Below the pieces are notes generated by a model. That model saw only the letters and a list, made by a program, of their open reading frames with translations, ran no database searches and was not told the origin of the DNA. From Capsicum annuum (taxonomy: Eukaryota; Streptophyta; Magnoliopsida; Solanales; Solanaceae): a DNA stretch of 64,000 bases. The stretch is taken from positions 136,310,669 through 136,374,668 of the forward strand of contig NC_061121.1 of assembly GCF_002878395.1 (NCBI RefSeq), given 5' to 3'. Both the position numbers and the translations under genes were made by a program. Numbering within the stretch: position 1 is the stretch's first letter; each line of letters begins with the position of its first letter. Positions 10,774-22,159 of this stretch are shown piece by piece.

Positions 10774-12984
10774 TGACACGACCCAAAATAGGGCCTAGTC
10801 GTGTCAGGCATCTTGCGCCCAACCAGGACCAGAACTATCTCTAATACCCAACTGTAACTGCCCAGCACCCTATGTCAAATAAATTCAAATCATCAAACAA
10901 AATAAAACAAAAATAATTCAAAGAAAATAAATAATGTCTATTATCATAATCAAATAAACTCAACCATATATCCAATCGGTGTCAACCCTAATGCCAATAC
11001 CAATACCAAGGCTGACACCAATACTGACACCACCCATGCCCATAGTAGTCTGACAAGGCCTCTAACCTGAATAAAATAACATCCAGTTAGGACATGGTCC
11101 GACCATAGACAAAACCAAAATCAAAGAAACAAAAATAATGAAAAGAAGTCCATAGCATAAAATGGAGTCTTCCAGAGTATGGAAGCTCACTACTTCAATC
11201 TAACTCAAAGTTGTCCCCGAATCCATGTCACTGAGTAGGAGGAATAGTAGTATGGGCAGTTCTGCATCATGTGGGGATACAATTCTCAGAGATGGTTAGC
11301 AGAGTGAACGCTAGCATGTACTTAGGGATAAAGATAAAATAGTGACATTATTAAAAACCAAATTAAATAACCATATCCAATCACACAATACATATATATA
11401 TATTATACCAGGATAGGGAACCCAGTTTAGCATGCATTCAAAACCTTAATTTGGATTATGTACCTCTGCCATCCTAAATGTCTACCCACGAGCTATATGG
11501 GATCAGCTCCCCTGCTAAAAGGGCCCCGATACATGTTATCCGCACAAATTGGAGAATAAAAACTAAGATGAGTAGTACATCTCCCAAAATATAAGTGTCA
11601 CATCATGTACATGGTTTCCATGGCTAACCCTCAAACGGCAAATGCAAGTTCCCAGTATTGGTCCCCTAGGGACCTCCACCTTCCACGACCTTGCTAATGC
11701 AACCCCCTTTAAGCCCATATTAAAATCAATTAAACATTTCAAGCATTTATCTAGGAGTCTTTTCTTTAGGGATTGACCGTTGGTATCATCATACATAAAT
11801 TAAAGCTTGCAAGTCTATTCTTTTATGTCGTACCAAACCCATTAAATCGAGTTGACTCCAAAGTTTCCATTTAAACCAAAACCATGGCCACCAAGACCTT
11901 TCCAAACCATTTAAAATCAACCAGACAAATTTAGGTTCCATTACCATTATGCAATGCAATGATATCAAGAGTAGTCTAACTATGTGACAAAATAATTCTC
12001 ATTGGCATTTTAACAAATAGGTTAAGGGAACATAAGTTTCAAAGCCATAACCAAGTAATTTGGGGAATCCATAATACCCAAAAATCCATTTACCATTAAC
12101 ATGCATCCCGTAATTAAAAAATCATACTAAAAGCATAAAAGAAAACGTAATTAAACAATGAGAAATATTATTCAATCATGAACATCCAAAACCTATAACT
12201 ATTATTTCAAACCATAGTAATATCATGAAAATCATACATTAAAACACATGCTCTTTGCAAAAAAACAATGAGGGAGCAGTAAAATGCCTTAGACACCAAG
12301 AAGACGAAGAGAAACCACCCTAGAAAGCCGTAATTGACTATCTTGAAGAAACCCTAGCAAATTGCTTAATAGAGAGTTTGAGAGAGATTTCAAGAGTGTT
12401 TAATTGAGAATAATGGGTTAACAAAGTCCTAAAAGGTGTTTTATGTCATAGTATCAAAGGGATTTAAAAAGAGGAAATGTCAAGAATGCCCCAAACTTAA
12501 AACTATAAAATTATCGTAGGCCGTTACGAGTCGAGGCCATGAATTGTGACCACGATGTACGACTCATACCATTTAGTTATCACCAAGACAGTAGTTGGAC
12601 ATCCATGCACTGTCCACCATACGACTCCCTGGCCCCCACTTGTGATCAAGCCATATAACTCATATGGTCCAGTCGTACCAATGACAGAATCCAAAGTTAT
12701 TGAAACTGGACAATATATGACTTCTCATAATGACTCATAACATATCATCACAGCTCTTAGTGAGCCACTCATACTTAGATCCAAGTTAAGTCTCTAAGTT
12801 TTTTATTTAATAAAGAATTATCCTAATGACCCATCATTATACTTAAAGACCCATAACTACAATAGAAACCCAAATACTATTCACTTTACACCTTACGAGT
12901 TAGGTCACTTGACTTGTACCCACATAATATGACTCGTATGATGAGTCTTTACAAGGATAGTAAGATCCAAGCTTGGATGTTTTA
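10774..12984 (-). repeat. 3' LTR of element A
   Basis: About 2.2 kb. The plus-strand left edge is tgacacgaccc and the right edge is gatgtttta, the same edges as in A2's two LTRs. Internal blocks such as 'accttccacgaccttgct' near 11680 align with A2 near 23205. The purine tract that primes plus-strand synthesis is not preserved beyond 12984, where A2 has a ggaggagac-type tract. Confidence 0.85.
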
Positions 12985-13500
12985 ACAAAGTTAGAAAACA
13001 AAGATGTTAAGAATAACACATACCTTAAGAACAATCTTTTATAGTGGAAAAAAGAATGAATACTTAAACTTCATAGCCTCTTCAGCTTCCCAAGTAGCCT
13101 CTTCCACCTTGTGGTTTCTCCACAGAGCCTATACAAAGGGTATATCCTTAGTCCAAAACTAATGAACCTACCAATCCGAGATCTCAACTGGTACCTCTTT
13201 ATAAGATAGGGAATCTGAAATACCAATATCTTTGATAGGTACAATTTGCAACAAATCACTCATACACTTTTTCATGATCGAAACACAGAATATCGAGTGA
13301 ATGGAGCTCAAACTAGAAGACAACTCTAATTCATAAGCAATGCTACCAACCCTTCTCATAACAAAGTATGAACCGACATATCAGGGACTAAGCCTTTCCT
13401 TCTTCCCAAACCGCATCACTCTCTTCATAAGAGACACCTTTAAGAACACCCTATCCCTAACATCAAACTCTAACTTCTTACTCCATACATCTGCATTAGA
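12985..13500 (-). pseudogene. Element A integrase C-terminus and chromodomain-like tail
   Basis: The minus strand reads a MKRVMRFGKKERLSP-like block, then RRVGSIAYELELSS, SIHSIFCVSIMKKCM, a YKEVPVEI block, and finally LWRNHKVEEATWEAEEA. This is the order of the integrase GPY/F region and the chromodomain-like end of Tekay/Del-type chromoviruses. The tail is thought to guide integration to heterochromatin. Two overlapping open stretches (13359-13071) cover most of it in different frames. Confidence 0.8.
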
Positions 13501-14400
13501 CTTTTGATGACTTTAGTGAGCTTTAAGCCTATCCCAAATCACCTTCACCTTCTACATAGCTTGGTGAACCAAATGCAGGCCAAATATTTCTACCTTACTA
13601 ACCTCAAAACACCCAATAGGAGATCTACACCTCCTACTATAAACCACCTCAAATGGAGCCATTCTAATGCTAAAGTTATAGCTATCATTATAAGAAAACT
13701 CTATAAGAGGAAAATGCTCGACCTAACTACCAACATAGTCAATCACGTAAGTATGAAGCATATCCTCAAACATCTGAATAGTTACTTTTTCTTGACCATC
13801 AGACTACAGGTGGAAATCAGTACTTAGACTCACCTTGGTCCCCAAAACTTTTTGAATTGACCGCCAAAAGTGAGATAAAAATTGTGTACCGTAATTTAAG
13901 ATGATAAAAAAGGTACCCCTTATAACTTTACAATCTCTTGGAGATAAACCTTGCATAATCCTTTCCTGAGAAATTAGTCCTTACTAGAAAAAAATGATCA
14001 GACTTTGTCATCCTATCCACAATGACCCAAATTGAGTCAAAATAATTCTGAGATTGAGGAATACCGATAATGAAATCCATGTTGATCACTTCCCCTTCTA
14101 TCAGGAAACTCAGTTTCTTGATAAAATCCTTTGAGGCTCATGTGCTTAACCTTTACTTGTTGGCACACCGTGAACTTAGATATAAAACTAGCCATATCCC
14201 AATTCATATTATTCCACCAATACATCTCCTTAAGGTCATGATACATTTTCATCGAACAAGGATAAATAAGATAAGATGACTAATGCATCTCAACCAAGAT
14301 CCTCTCTTAAAAGCGATCTATCGGGAACACATAATTTTCCTTAGTACCGCTAGGTACCACACCACTAATATCAAAGGACATTTCCATCTTCCCACCTACA
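13501..14400 (-). pseudogene. Element A integrase core and zinc-binding domain
   Basis: The minus ORF 14252-14037 reads MYHDLKEMYWWNNMNWDMA then SKFTVCQQVKVKHMSLKGF, the HHCC zinc-binding part of gypsy integrase. The first Cys of the CxxC pair is replaced (FTVC). The DDE core follows, with a DSIW..VDRMTKS-like block near 14000-14050 needing frame changes. Integrase inserts the cDNA into chromosomes. This copy is inactive. Confidence 0.8.
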
Positions 14401-15110
14401 TCAGCCTTAACCTTAACAAGATAGGATCTTACACTTGCTTCTCCTTTATCTACATACAAAAAAATGACTACTCCACCTCTTGCACAAACATACCACCATC
14501 CTCAGAGACTAAGAGATGAACTCCAAGGTTAGCTAAATGGTGAATATGATTCACCAACTACTATTTCTCCTTATCTACATAAACCATAATCCGTATGGAT
14601 AACCCGCTAAGAGCATCAGCAGCCATGTTAGCTTTACCTGGGTGGTAGTGAAGACTTATGTCATAATCTTTGAGCAGCTTAAGCCACCTTCTTTGCCTTA
14701 TATTAAGCTCTTTCTTAGTAATTGCATATTGTAGGCTTTTATGACCTAAAAATATATCTACATGCACTTCATACAAATAGTGCTGCTAAATCTTCATCAC
14801 AAACAACACTACTAACAACTTCAAGCATGAGTTTGATAGTTCTTTTCATGCACCTATAACTATTTAGAGGCATAAGCTATCACCCTTTCATGTTGTATCA
14901 AGATACAACCAAGCCTCACACGGGATGCATCACAATATACAATAAATCCATTCATGCCTTCGAGCAATGTGAAGACTAAACTAAACGTTATCTTATCCTT
15001 TATCCTCTCAAAACTACCCTTATAAGTATCAGACCATAAGAACCTTACGTTCTTCTAAGTTAACTTAGTAAATGGGGCAGCTATAGTTAAAAAACTCTCC
15101 ATAAACCTCC
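14401..15110 (-). pseudogene. Element A RNase H
   Basis: The minus ORF 14776-14561 carries DIFLGHKSLQYAITKKELN, RQRRWLKLLKDYDISLHYHP and GKANMAADALSGLS, the second half of gypsy RNase H. The Asp expected before HKSLQ is Gly here. The first half (14800-15060) is in other frames. RNase H would remove the RNA strand during reverse transcription. Confidence 0.85.
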
Positions 15111-15793
15111 TATAGTAACTATCTAAACCCAAGAATCTCTGAATATCAATTAGAGTGATGTGTTTATTCCACTTCTTAACCACTGAAACTTTTTATAGAT
15201 CCACCATTATCCCTTTACTAGAAATAACATAACCCAAAAAATTGACAGGTGTTCAACCAAAATTCATATTTCAAAAATTTGGCATACAACTACTGCACTT
15301 TCAAGGTCTGTAATTTATTATGGAGGTGATCAGCATGATCTACCTCACTCTTAGAGTATACCAAAATATCATCTATAAACACAAGGATCAACAAATCTAG
15401 AAACTATTGGAAGACTCTATTCATCAAATCCATGAATATCGTCGGGGCATTAGGGAAACCAAAAGACATAACTAAAAGCTCAAAATTCCTATATTGAGTA
15501 CGGAAGACAGTCTTAGGGATATTCACCTCCCTAATCTTTAAATAATGATACCCGAATCGAAGGTTGATGTTGGAGAAAACCTTGGCTTCCTAAAGTTGAT
15601 CAAACAAATCATCTATTCTTGGAAGAGGATACTTATTATTTATCATCATCTTATTCAACTGTCAATAGTTAATACAAATTCAAAGGGAACCATCTTTTTT
15701 TGCATAAATAAAATTGATGTACCACACAGAGACACACTAGGAAGGATAAAACCCTTGTCTAAAAGATCCTCTAGTTTCTCTTGGAACATTTGT
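15111..15793 (-). pseudogene. Element A reverse transcriptase (active-site box kept)
   Basis: The catalytic box VFIDDILVYSKSEVDHADH is intact on the minus strand at about 15340-15380 (Asp pair at 15368-15373). The N-terminal part reads LEDLLDKGFI, then a decayed LFMQKKMVPFEF block, up to 15793. Stops and frameshifts lie between the blocks. The start of RT is fused to copia sequence at 15793. Confidence 0.85.
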
Positions 15794-16925
15794 TTTTGTT
15801 GTTTCATTAGCTGAAGCTAACTTTGGATGTGTTGTAGTTGACTTATCAATAGTTGGTTCAGGAGTTATGTCTACTCTGGCTCCTAACTGAAGATCTTTTA
15901 CATACTCTTTATCAAAACTCAAACTCATCCGAGAGTAATTAGTTTAATTAAATACAATATGTATAGATTCTTCAACACATAGAGTTAATTTATTATATGC
16001 TTCATAAGCATGACTAGTGGATGATTACCCATGAAAAATACCTTTGTCACTTTGTGGATCAAACTTGCCTAAGTTATTCTTACCATTATTATGGATGAAG
16101 TATATGTATCCAAAGGGATGAAAATAACTAATGTTAGGTTTTTCCCTCTCCATAACTCATAGGAAGTTTTCTATAGAATAGGTCTAATGAGACAACTATT
16201 GAGAATGTAACATGTTGTACTTACTGCCTCAGTCCAAAAATAATTTTGGTAGATTATGTTCCTGAAGCATGGTTATTGCAGTCTCTTGAAGAGATCTGCT
16301 CTTTTATTCCACCACACCATTTTGTTAGGGAGATATAGAGGATAAAATATTCTGAGAGTAGCCTATTTGAGCAAAGTAATCCTTAAAAGTTTTATTTTTA
16401 AATTCTACTCCATGAGCACTATGTACAAAGGTGATGAAATGTCCTACTTCTCTTGGTACTCTTCTATAAAAGATATCAAAATTAGTGAATGTTTTATTAT
16501 TATGAGCAAGAAACATTACTCATGTTTTATTCTTATGAGCAAGAAACATTACTCAAGTAAAGTGAGAATAATCATTAACTATAACAAATACGTATCTTTT
16601 TTCACCAATACTTGTGATCCTAATGGGCCAAAGAAATCCATGAGGATTGTTTGAAAATGTTTGGTGGTAGTGACAATATCTTTGACTATAAACAATGTCT
16701 GAGTTTGTTTACCAAGTTGATAAGTATTACAGATGTGATCCTTCTCAAACTTTAGCTTTGGCAGAGCTTTCACCAGCTTAAGTCTAGAGTGTTTTCGCTG
16801 GCATGCCCAATCTTTCTGCGTTACAACTATGTTTTGTCAGTTTGCACTGTGAGACAAGTTAGAGTAGAAAAATCATAATTATTAAGAGCATAAATATTGT
16901 CAACACATTCACTGATAAGAGAAAT
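15794..16925 (-). pseudogene. Copia integrase and connector
   Basis: The minus ORF 16516-16325 holds SAHGVEFKNKTFKDYFAQ, matching the second catalytic Asp region of copia integrase, followed by a QQNGVVE block and an ITMLQEHNLPK-like block in other frames. Nearer 15800-16060 the frame reads LGKFDPQSDKGIFHG and then ARVDITPEPTIDKS, an acidic linker ahead of RT. A 33-bp tandem duplication lies within it (16501-16555). Confidence 0.8.
16501..16555. repeat. 33-bp tandem duplication in copia integrase
   Basis: 'tatgagcaagaaacattact' with two more matching bases occurs at 16501-16522 and again at 16534-16555. The period of 33 bp keeps frame and would add 11 residues to the integrase. Confidence 0.9.
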
Positions 16926-17290
16926 GCCTCATTTTACATTTTGATGGAGAAACTCTCAACTTTAAAGGGAACTCTAAATCCTGTATCACATAATTGAGTG
17001 CTACTAAATAGATTGTGCTTGAGTCCATCCATAAGATTGACATTAATAAGTTCACAGGAGGATTTGAGCTTTATAGAGCCGACTTTAACGACATCACCTT
17101 TGGCATTATCTCCAAATTTGACAAATCTTTCTTCAATTTTCTTTAGAGAACGAAAACTTTCTTTCTTGTTGGCCATGTATATGGAACGTCTGCTATCAAT
17201 GACCCATATTCCTCTCTTATAGCTTTTGTGAATGTATTTTTTTAACAAAATAAGATTAATTTTTAAGGTACCCAAGTGGTCTTGGATCCT
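16926..17290 (-). pseudogene. Copia protease and pre-integrase region
   Basis: An open frame at 17275-16934 reads GIWVIDSRRSIYMANKKE, then ERFVKFGDNAKGDVVKVGSI and GLKHNLFSSTQLCDTGF. This matches the copia aspartic protease and the start of the pre-integrase domain. The active-site triplet D-S-G is D-S-R here (Gly to Arg, a G to A change), which would abolish proteolysis. 113 residues stay open. Confidence 0.85.
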
Positions 17291-17334
17291 TGATAGTTAA
17301 ATGTACTTCAATTGAGACACCATGCCTACACACC

Positions 17335-17400
17335 TTTAGACTATTATCTATAGTTGTGTAAGTTATGTCCCTTTTTACCACAGGTGTAGCAAACTAAACC
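17335..17400 (-). pseudogene. Copia gag zinc knuckle (last Cys lost)
   Basis: The minus strand reads GLVCYTCGKKGHNLHNYR: CX2CX4HX4 with Tyr instead of the fourth ligand Cys. It would bind RNA in the particle. Confidence 0.8.
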
Positions 17401-18740
17401 TTGAAAAGATAAAAAGGTTTTAGTAGACTCAAACAAACTTGATAAAGAGCTTGATTTAGTTTTAAAAGAATTTGATCTTATAGAATTGTGATTTGGTGAT
17501 TTTCTAAATTGTTTAATTGCATTTTCATATCATCAAGTTCTTCTTAAAGTAATTTTCTATTTGACAGGCTTCAATTTCAATTTTCTAGTTCTTTCTTTCC
17601 TCTTCAAGCTTTCATTTTAACCGATCTTTCCAATTTTTCTTTTCTTGACCAAGTTTATTATCCTCGTCAATAACTTTTTGGAGCTTGTTGGTAATTATAT
17701 CTAGATTTATTTGAGGAATGTTGCAATTATGACAATTGTATGGTCTTACATTACTAGGTTCACCTCTCTCCATGTAGCAATCTTGGTTGCTTCTATTTTT
17801 TTGTAAATTTCATCTTCATCACTCTACGCCCCAATGTTCTTAGTTTTCTTAGATGATATTCTTCTAAGTTATGAAACATTCTTCTAAAAGTTTCTCGACT
17901 TTTAATAGTAATAAGAGTGATCATTATTTCTTGTGAATTCATTACTCCTATATTCCTGAGGTCTCTGCTATATTTTTTTAATATCTATCTTACTTTGTGA
18001 TTTATGAGAGCGATTCTTTCACTGTTGTCCTTATCTAGGGATTCTTCTCCTCTAGTTGTTACGACATTGAAAGCCATTGTTTCTTCTGTTCTACCTTATT
18101 TTACCTGTTTATATGATTTTGTTCATAGTTAATGAGGTTATTTCTTAATTCATCATAGGTCATATTGTGAAGAACCCTATTTTCTAGAATAGCATTTTTA
18201 GTTTCCCATGCCTTTGGGAGGCTTCTTATAAGCTTTTGGACTTGCAGACTATTTGGATAGACCATTCCTAGGGATTTCAGTTCAGACACAATTTTACTGA
18301 ATCTAGAAACATTTATTTCGTGCTTTCATTTTCTTCCATTTTCAGAGCTTGCACTCATTGACAAGATCATTGATTCTCCTCTTTTTGACTTTGGTGGTTT
18401 CTTTGTATGTTACTTCTAATTTGTCTCGTATCTCTTTTGCAATTTTGCAGGTTGATATCTTGTCATTCTCAAATCTGCTAACTGCACAATAGAGTAAACT
18501 TATAGCTCTTGCATTAGCTGAATTACCTCTTATTGTTCTTTGGTGACTTCAAAGTTTTCAAATTCATCTAAGTTAACACTGCCTGATTCCTTCTGCTTCT
18601 ATTTTCTTTTTAGTCTTCGAATGGGCTTTGGTAACTTCTTAATGACAACCCATATTTGGAAGTTATTTGACTAAATAAAAAATTTTGAATTTATTCTTCC
18701 AATGGGAGTAGTATTATCCATTGAAGTACGGTGGTCTTGT
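17401..18740 (-). pseudogene. Copia gag (UBN2-type)
   Basis: The minus ORF 18289-18101 reads SLQVQKLIRSLPKAWETKNA, then ILENRVLHNMTYDELRNNLI, the UBN2 gag segment of copia elements. Further upstream, up to about 18740, short blocks such as NFQIWVVIKK and MEENEST match the N-terminal part but in several frames. A Lys/Glu-rich stretch at 17500-17700 is the usual spacer ahead of the zinc knuckle. Confidence 0.8.
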
Positions 18741-18827
18741 GGATGAGTGACCATCTTGAAGGAGGGCTCCTAGAATTTGATAGTTTGTCATTCGATATTT
18801 ACTCACATGTGGTTAAGCAACACTATT

Positions 18828-18850
18828 GGTGAGACCTTCTATGATACTAA
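18828..18850 (-). promoter_or_regulatory. Primer binding site of the copia element
   Basis: The minus strand reads TAGTATCATAGAAGGTCTC, a decayed TGGTATCAGAG-type site directly beside the LTR. Confidence 0.7.
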
Positions 18851-18852
18851 TA

Positions 18853-19738
18853 GAAATTCAAAAGGGGGTGAATTGAAAAACTTTTCTTAAGTCAACTGAT
18901 CAACCTTGGCAGTCAACTCACCTGCAGATCAGTATACTTAGCAGAACATATAAGATCAAAATAAATAAGAAAGTAAATGAAATAAGAAGACAAATATTTA
19001 TCTTGGTTCAGAACACCAATGTGGTACCTATGTCCAGTCCACTTGGGTTTTAAGAGTTTCCTTAGATATTTCAAAGTAGAGTTAGAGTACAAATATAGTT
19101 TACAATTTCTGAAGGTTATTTTCATTTTCTGATCTTGTGACAAAGCCTCGACGAGTAATACAAATATAGTTTACAATTTCTGAAGGTTATTTTCATTTCC
19201 TATGAAGTTCTGTGTTGTCTTCGAACTTCAATCTTTTCTTGTATAACCTTCAGTTCTTCGACTTCTTCACTCTATAAGGAAACCAAAGGGATTTCTTCTT
19301 AATCAACTATTTGAATTGATTCCTTGATTGAGGAATTTCACCGTGTGGTATATCCATATTAGATATGTCCATACGTGTTGTACAACCTTCTTTTCTCAAA
19401 TATAAGCTTATGGCCATACATGTCCATATCAGATATGTCCATATAGAGGATATGATCTTTTTTCCTTTTTCCTTTCTATGAGAGATATTGTTGAAATTGA
19501 TTGCCAATCATCTTCCTTGTACTTAGGGATCTAATAATATCCTTGATTGATGCATTTCCAAATCCAACGGTTTCTCCTTGTAGGTGGATATTGATTTCCT
19601 TTTAGGTGAGGATCACTCGAGATACTCTTCTTATATGTTGCTCCTGAGAGATCTTCTTTATATCTTCATTGTATCCTGCAAATATTTGTTTATTAGTTTG
19701 TAGTTATTAAAATATATTACGTGAATATGTGTCTAATA
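18853..19738 (-). repeat. 5' LTR of the copia element
   Basis: About 0.89 kb. On the minus strand it starts TATTAGACACATATTC at 19738, where a TGTTAG-type start is usual for copia LTRs. It ends near 18853 by the primer site. An internal 40-bp block (tacaaatatagtttacaatt and on) is present at 19088-19127 and 19159-19198. The five bases outside the right end are ctact (19739-19743), the likely target sequence. Confidence 0.7.
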
Positions 19739-20850
19739 CTACTTAGCATAGTCCTCTCCTAAGTAGTTAGTCCTCACAGACAAGAAGTGAGCAGACTTAG
19801 TCATTCTATCCACAATGACCTAAATAGAGTCATACTGATTCTGAAACCGCGGAAGACCCATAATAAAATCCATATTAATCATTTCCCACTTCCACTTGGG
19901 TAATTCTATCTCTTGGGAAATTCCACCAAGCCTTAAATATTCAACCTTGACTACTGACAAATCATACACTTAGCAACGAAATTTGCCACATCCATTTTCA
20001 TATTATTCCATGAGTAGATTTCCTTCAAGTCATGATACATTTTTGTCAAACCCAAATAAACTGTATATTTGGACTTACAAGCTTCAATTAGTATCCATTC
20101 CCACAATCCATCTATATCAGGAACACACAACCTTCCTCGATATCTCAAGATACCATCTCCCCCAATATGGAAAGCCATAACCTTTTTCTGACCCATATCA
20201 TCTTTGATTTGCACAAGTATGGGATCTATAACTTGCTTCTCCTTAACTTCGGCACCAAGAGATGACTTAACCAATTCATGAACAATCACTCCTCCATCCT
20301 TAGAGTCCAAAAGATGAACTCCCAAGTTATCCAAATTGTGAATATACTTCATCAACCCCTTTTTCTCCTCCTCAAGGTAAGATAAACTCCGTATAGACAA
20401 CCTACTCACAGCATCAGCAACAACACTAGCTTTACCTAGATGGTAGTGCAAACTCATGCCATAATCCTTAAGTAACCCAAGACACCACCTATACCTGAGA
20501 TTCAATTCCTTATGTGTAAACACATACTTCAAGATCTTATAGTCTGAATAAATGTCCATGTGCACCCATAAAAATAATGGCACCAAATCTTGAAAAAAAA
20601 AACCACTGCCGCAACTCTAGATCTTGAGTCGTAATTCCTCACATAAACCTTAAGCTGCCTAGAGTCATAGGCGACAACCTTATCATGATGCATCATAACA
20701 CAACCTATTTCCTGCGGGATGCATCATAATACATAAAAAAACCCATTAGTACCCTCGAGTAGGGTCAAAATAGATGCAAAAGTCAGCTTATCCTTCAACT
20801 TCTCAAAACTACCTTGTCAAGCATCGGACCAAAAAGACATAACCTTTTTT
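19739..20850 (-). pseudogene. Element B RNase H and integrase start
   Basis: A 211-codon open frame (20586-19951) reads DIYSDYKILKYVFTHKELN, LLKDYGMSLHYHLGKASVV and ADAVSRLS (RNase H end), a variable linker, then TKMYHDLKEIYSWNNMKMDV and ANFVAKCMICQ (integrase zinc region). The His pair of the HHCC motif is replaced in EACKSKYTVYLG. A one-base deletion follows the last Cys. The next frame reads EMINMDFIMGLPRFQNQYDS and VIVDRMTKSAHFLSV with one Trp to stop change, and ends at the copia LTR. Confidence 0.9.
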
Positions 20851-21655
20851 CTGAGTTAACTCCGTCAACAGAGATCACCATTAGATGATAAACTCTACAT
20901 AAACCTCATATAATAACCAGCCAAGCCTAGAAAGCTCATAATGTTGGTTGAAGTCGTGGTTCTAGTCCACCTCTTAACTGCATCAACTTTCTGTGGGTTC
21001 ACCTTGGTCCCTTTACTAGAAACAAAATGCCCGAGAAAGGTCATAGCACTTAGCCAAAAGTTACCCTTGAAAAACTTTGCATACATTTCTTTTCCTTAAG
21101 ATTTTAAAACATAATTCGGAGGAGATTGGCATGATCCTCCTCACTTTTAGAGCACACCAAGATGTCATCAATGAAGAATATAACAAATAAATTAAAAAAC
21201 TGCATGAACTCCCGATTCATAAGATCTATGAAAGTATACAGAGCCTTAGTCAACTAAAATGACATAATCAAAAACTCATAATGGCCATATGGAGTTCGAA
21301 AAACAGTATTTGGGAATATCAACCTCCCTAATTTTTAACTGGTGTTAGCCCAAATGAAGATTAATCTTAGAGGAACACCTAGTACCCTGAAGCTGATCGA
21401 AGTGGTCATCAATAATAAGAAGGGGGTACTTATTCATCACTGTAACCTTATTCAAATAACGATAATCTATACGCAGCCGAAGGGACCCATCTCTTTTTGG
21501 CACAAAAAGTACAAGAGCACCCCATGAAGAAACACTAGGACAAATAAAAACCTTATCAAGAAGATCCTTTAATTGATCCTTCTGTTTATTTAGTTAAACC
21601 AGAGCCATCGTATAAAGAGGAACAAAAATGGGATAGGTGTTGTGTAAAAGATCAA
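20851..21655 (-). pseudogene. Element B reverse transcriptase
   Basis: The catalytic box FVIFFIDDILVCSKSEEDHA is intact on the minus strand around 21140-21190 (Asp pair at 21164-21169). ORF 21086-20895 gives YAKFFKGNFWLSAMTFLGHF, VSSKGTKVNPQKVDAVKRW and FLGLAGYYMRF, the RT thumb/connection. N-terminal blocks lie at 21500-21600. The frame is broken between them. Confidence 0.85.
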
Positions 21656-22159
21656 TCATAAAATCTGTCTCCCTATCCGGAGGAATTCTAGGAAAATCAT
21701 TGGGTAAACTAGGAATTCATTAACCATAGGGACAAATTGCAAAGAGGGACTCGCAGAGTTAGTATTGCTAACCCAAACTAAATGATACAGACACCTCTTA
21801 TAAATCAATTTCCAAGCTGTAATATAGGAAATAAACCTCTCTTTGGGTAATAAGGAACTCTTCTCCCATTTAATCTTAGGTTTTTTATGAAAATAGAAGC
21901 TGACCATTCCGGTCCTACAATCCATAAAAGAATAGCATGAATAATGCCAATCCATCCCTAAGATTATGACAAAATCACCAGGTCAAGTTCTAATAGATCC
22001 ACTAATGTGTCCCTATGAAGAATGGATACCACACAACCCCTATAGATTTTTCTAGTAACAATAGACTCACCTATAAGAATAAAAACAAAAAAGTAGTCAG
22101 AAATATTTTTAAAACTAAAACCTAAATGTACATCTACGCAAGGGGTCACATAACATAGG
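21656..22159 (-). pseudogene. Element B protease, part after the A2 insertion
   Basis: ORF 22251-21964 starts in A2's LTR by chance, then from 22154 reads CYVTPCVDVHLGFSFKN, FFVFILIGESIVTRKIYRG and TLVDLLELDLVI, the retropepsin body. Its catalytic DPGST block is on the far side of A2 at 31913-31927. The insertion therefore falls just after the active-site loop. Confidence 0.9.
22155..22159. repeat. Target site duplication of A2, left copy (atagg)
   Basis: Identical to 31909-31913, at the exact outer edges of the two LTRs. Confidence 0.95.

Larger units (their letters stand above)
10774..15793 (-). mobile_element. Ty3/gypsy element A, 3' half (RT, RNase H, integrase, 3' LTR)
   Basis: Minus-strand order is RT, RNase H, integrase with chromodomain-like tail, then 3' LTR. 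It belongs to the same family as A2: both LTRs end TGTCA read on the minus strand (plus strand tgacacgaccc) and have similar length. The 5' half (LTR, gag, protease) is absent. At 15793 the RT start is joined to copia sequence. Confidence 0.85.
15794..19738 (-). mobile_element. Ty1/copia element, 5' half (LTR, gag, protease, integrase)
   Basis: Minus-strand order is 5' LTR (18853-19738), primer site, gag, zinc knuckle, protease, integrase and the start of the integrase-RT connector, where it breaks at 15794. Protease-integrase before RT is the copia order. RT, RNase H and 3' LTR are gone. The right edge cuts gypsy B inside its integrase, so copia inserted into B. The left edge is a secondary rearrangement joining it to gypsy A. 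Confidence 0.85.
19739..22159 (-). mobile_element. Ty3/gypsy element B, pol part (second half, split by A2 and copia)
   Basis: This is the 3'-ward part of B: end of protease, linker, RT, RNase H and start of integrase on the minus strand. The 5'-ward part lies at 31909-35145 on the other side of A2. The reading across the A2 insertion is continuous in protease. The integrase core end and the 3' LTR are missing: the copia LTR begins at 19738. Confidence 0.9.
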
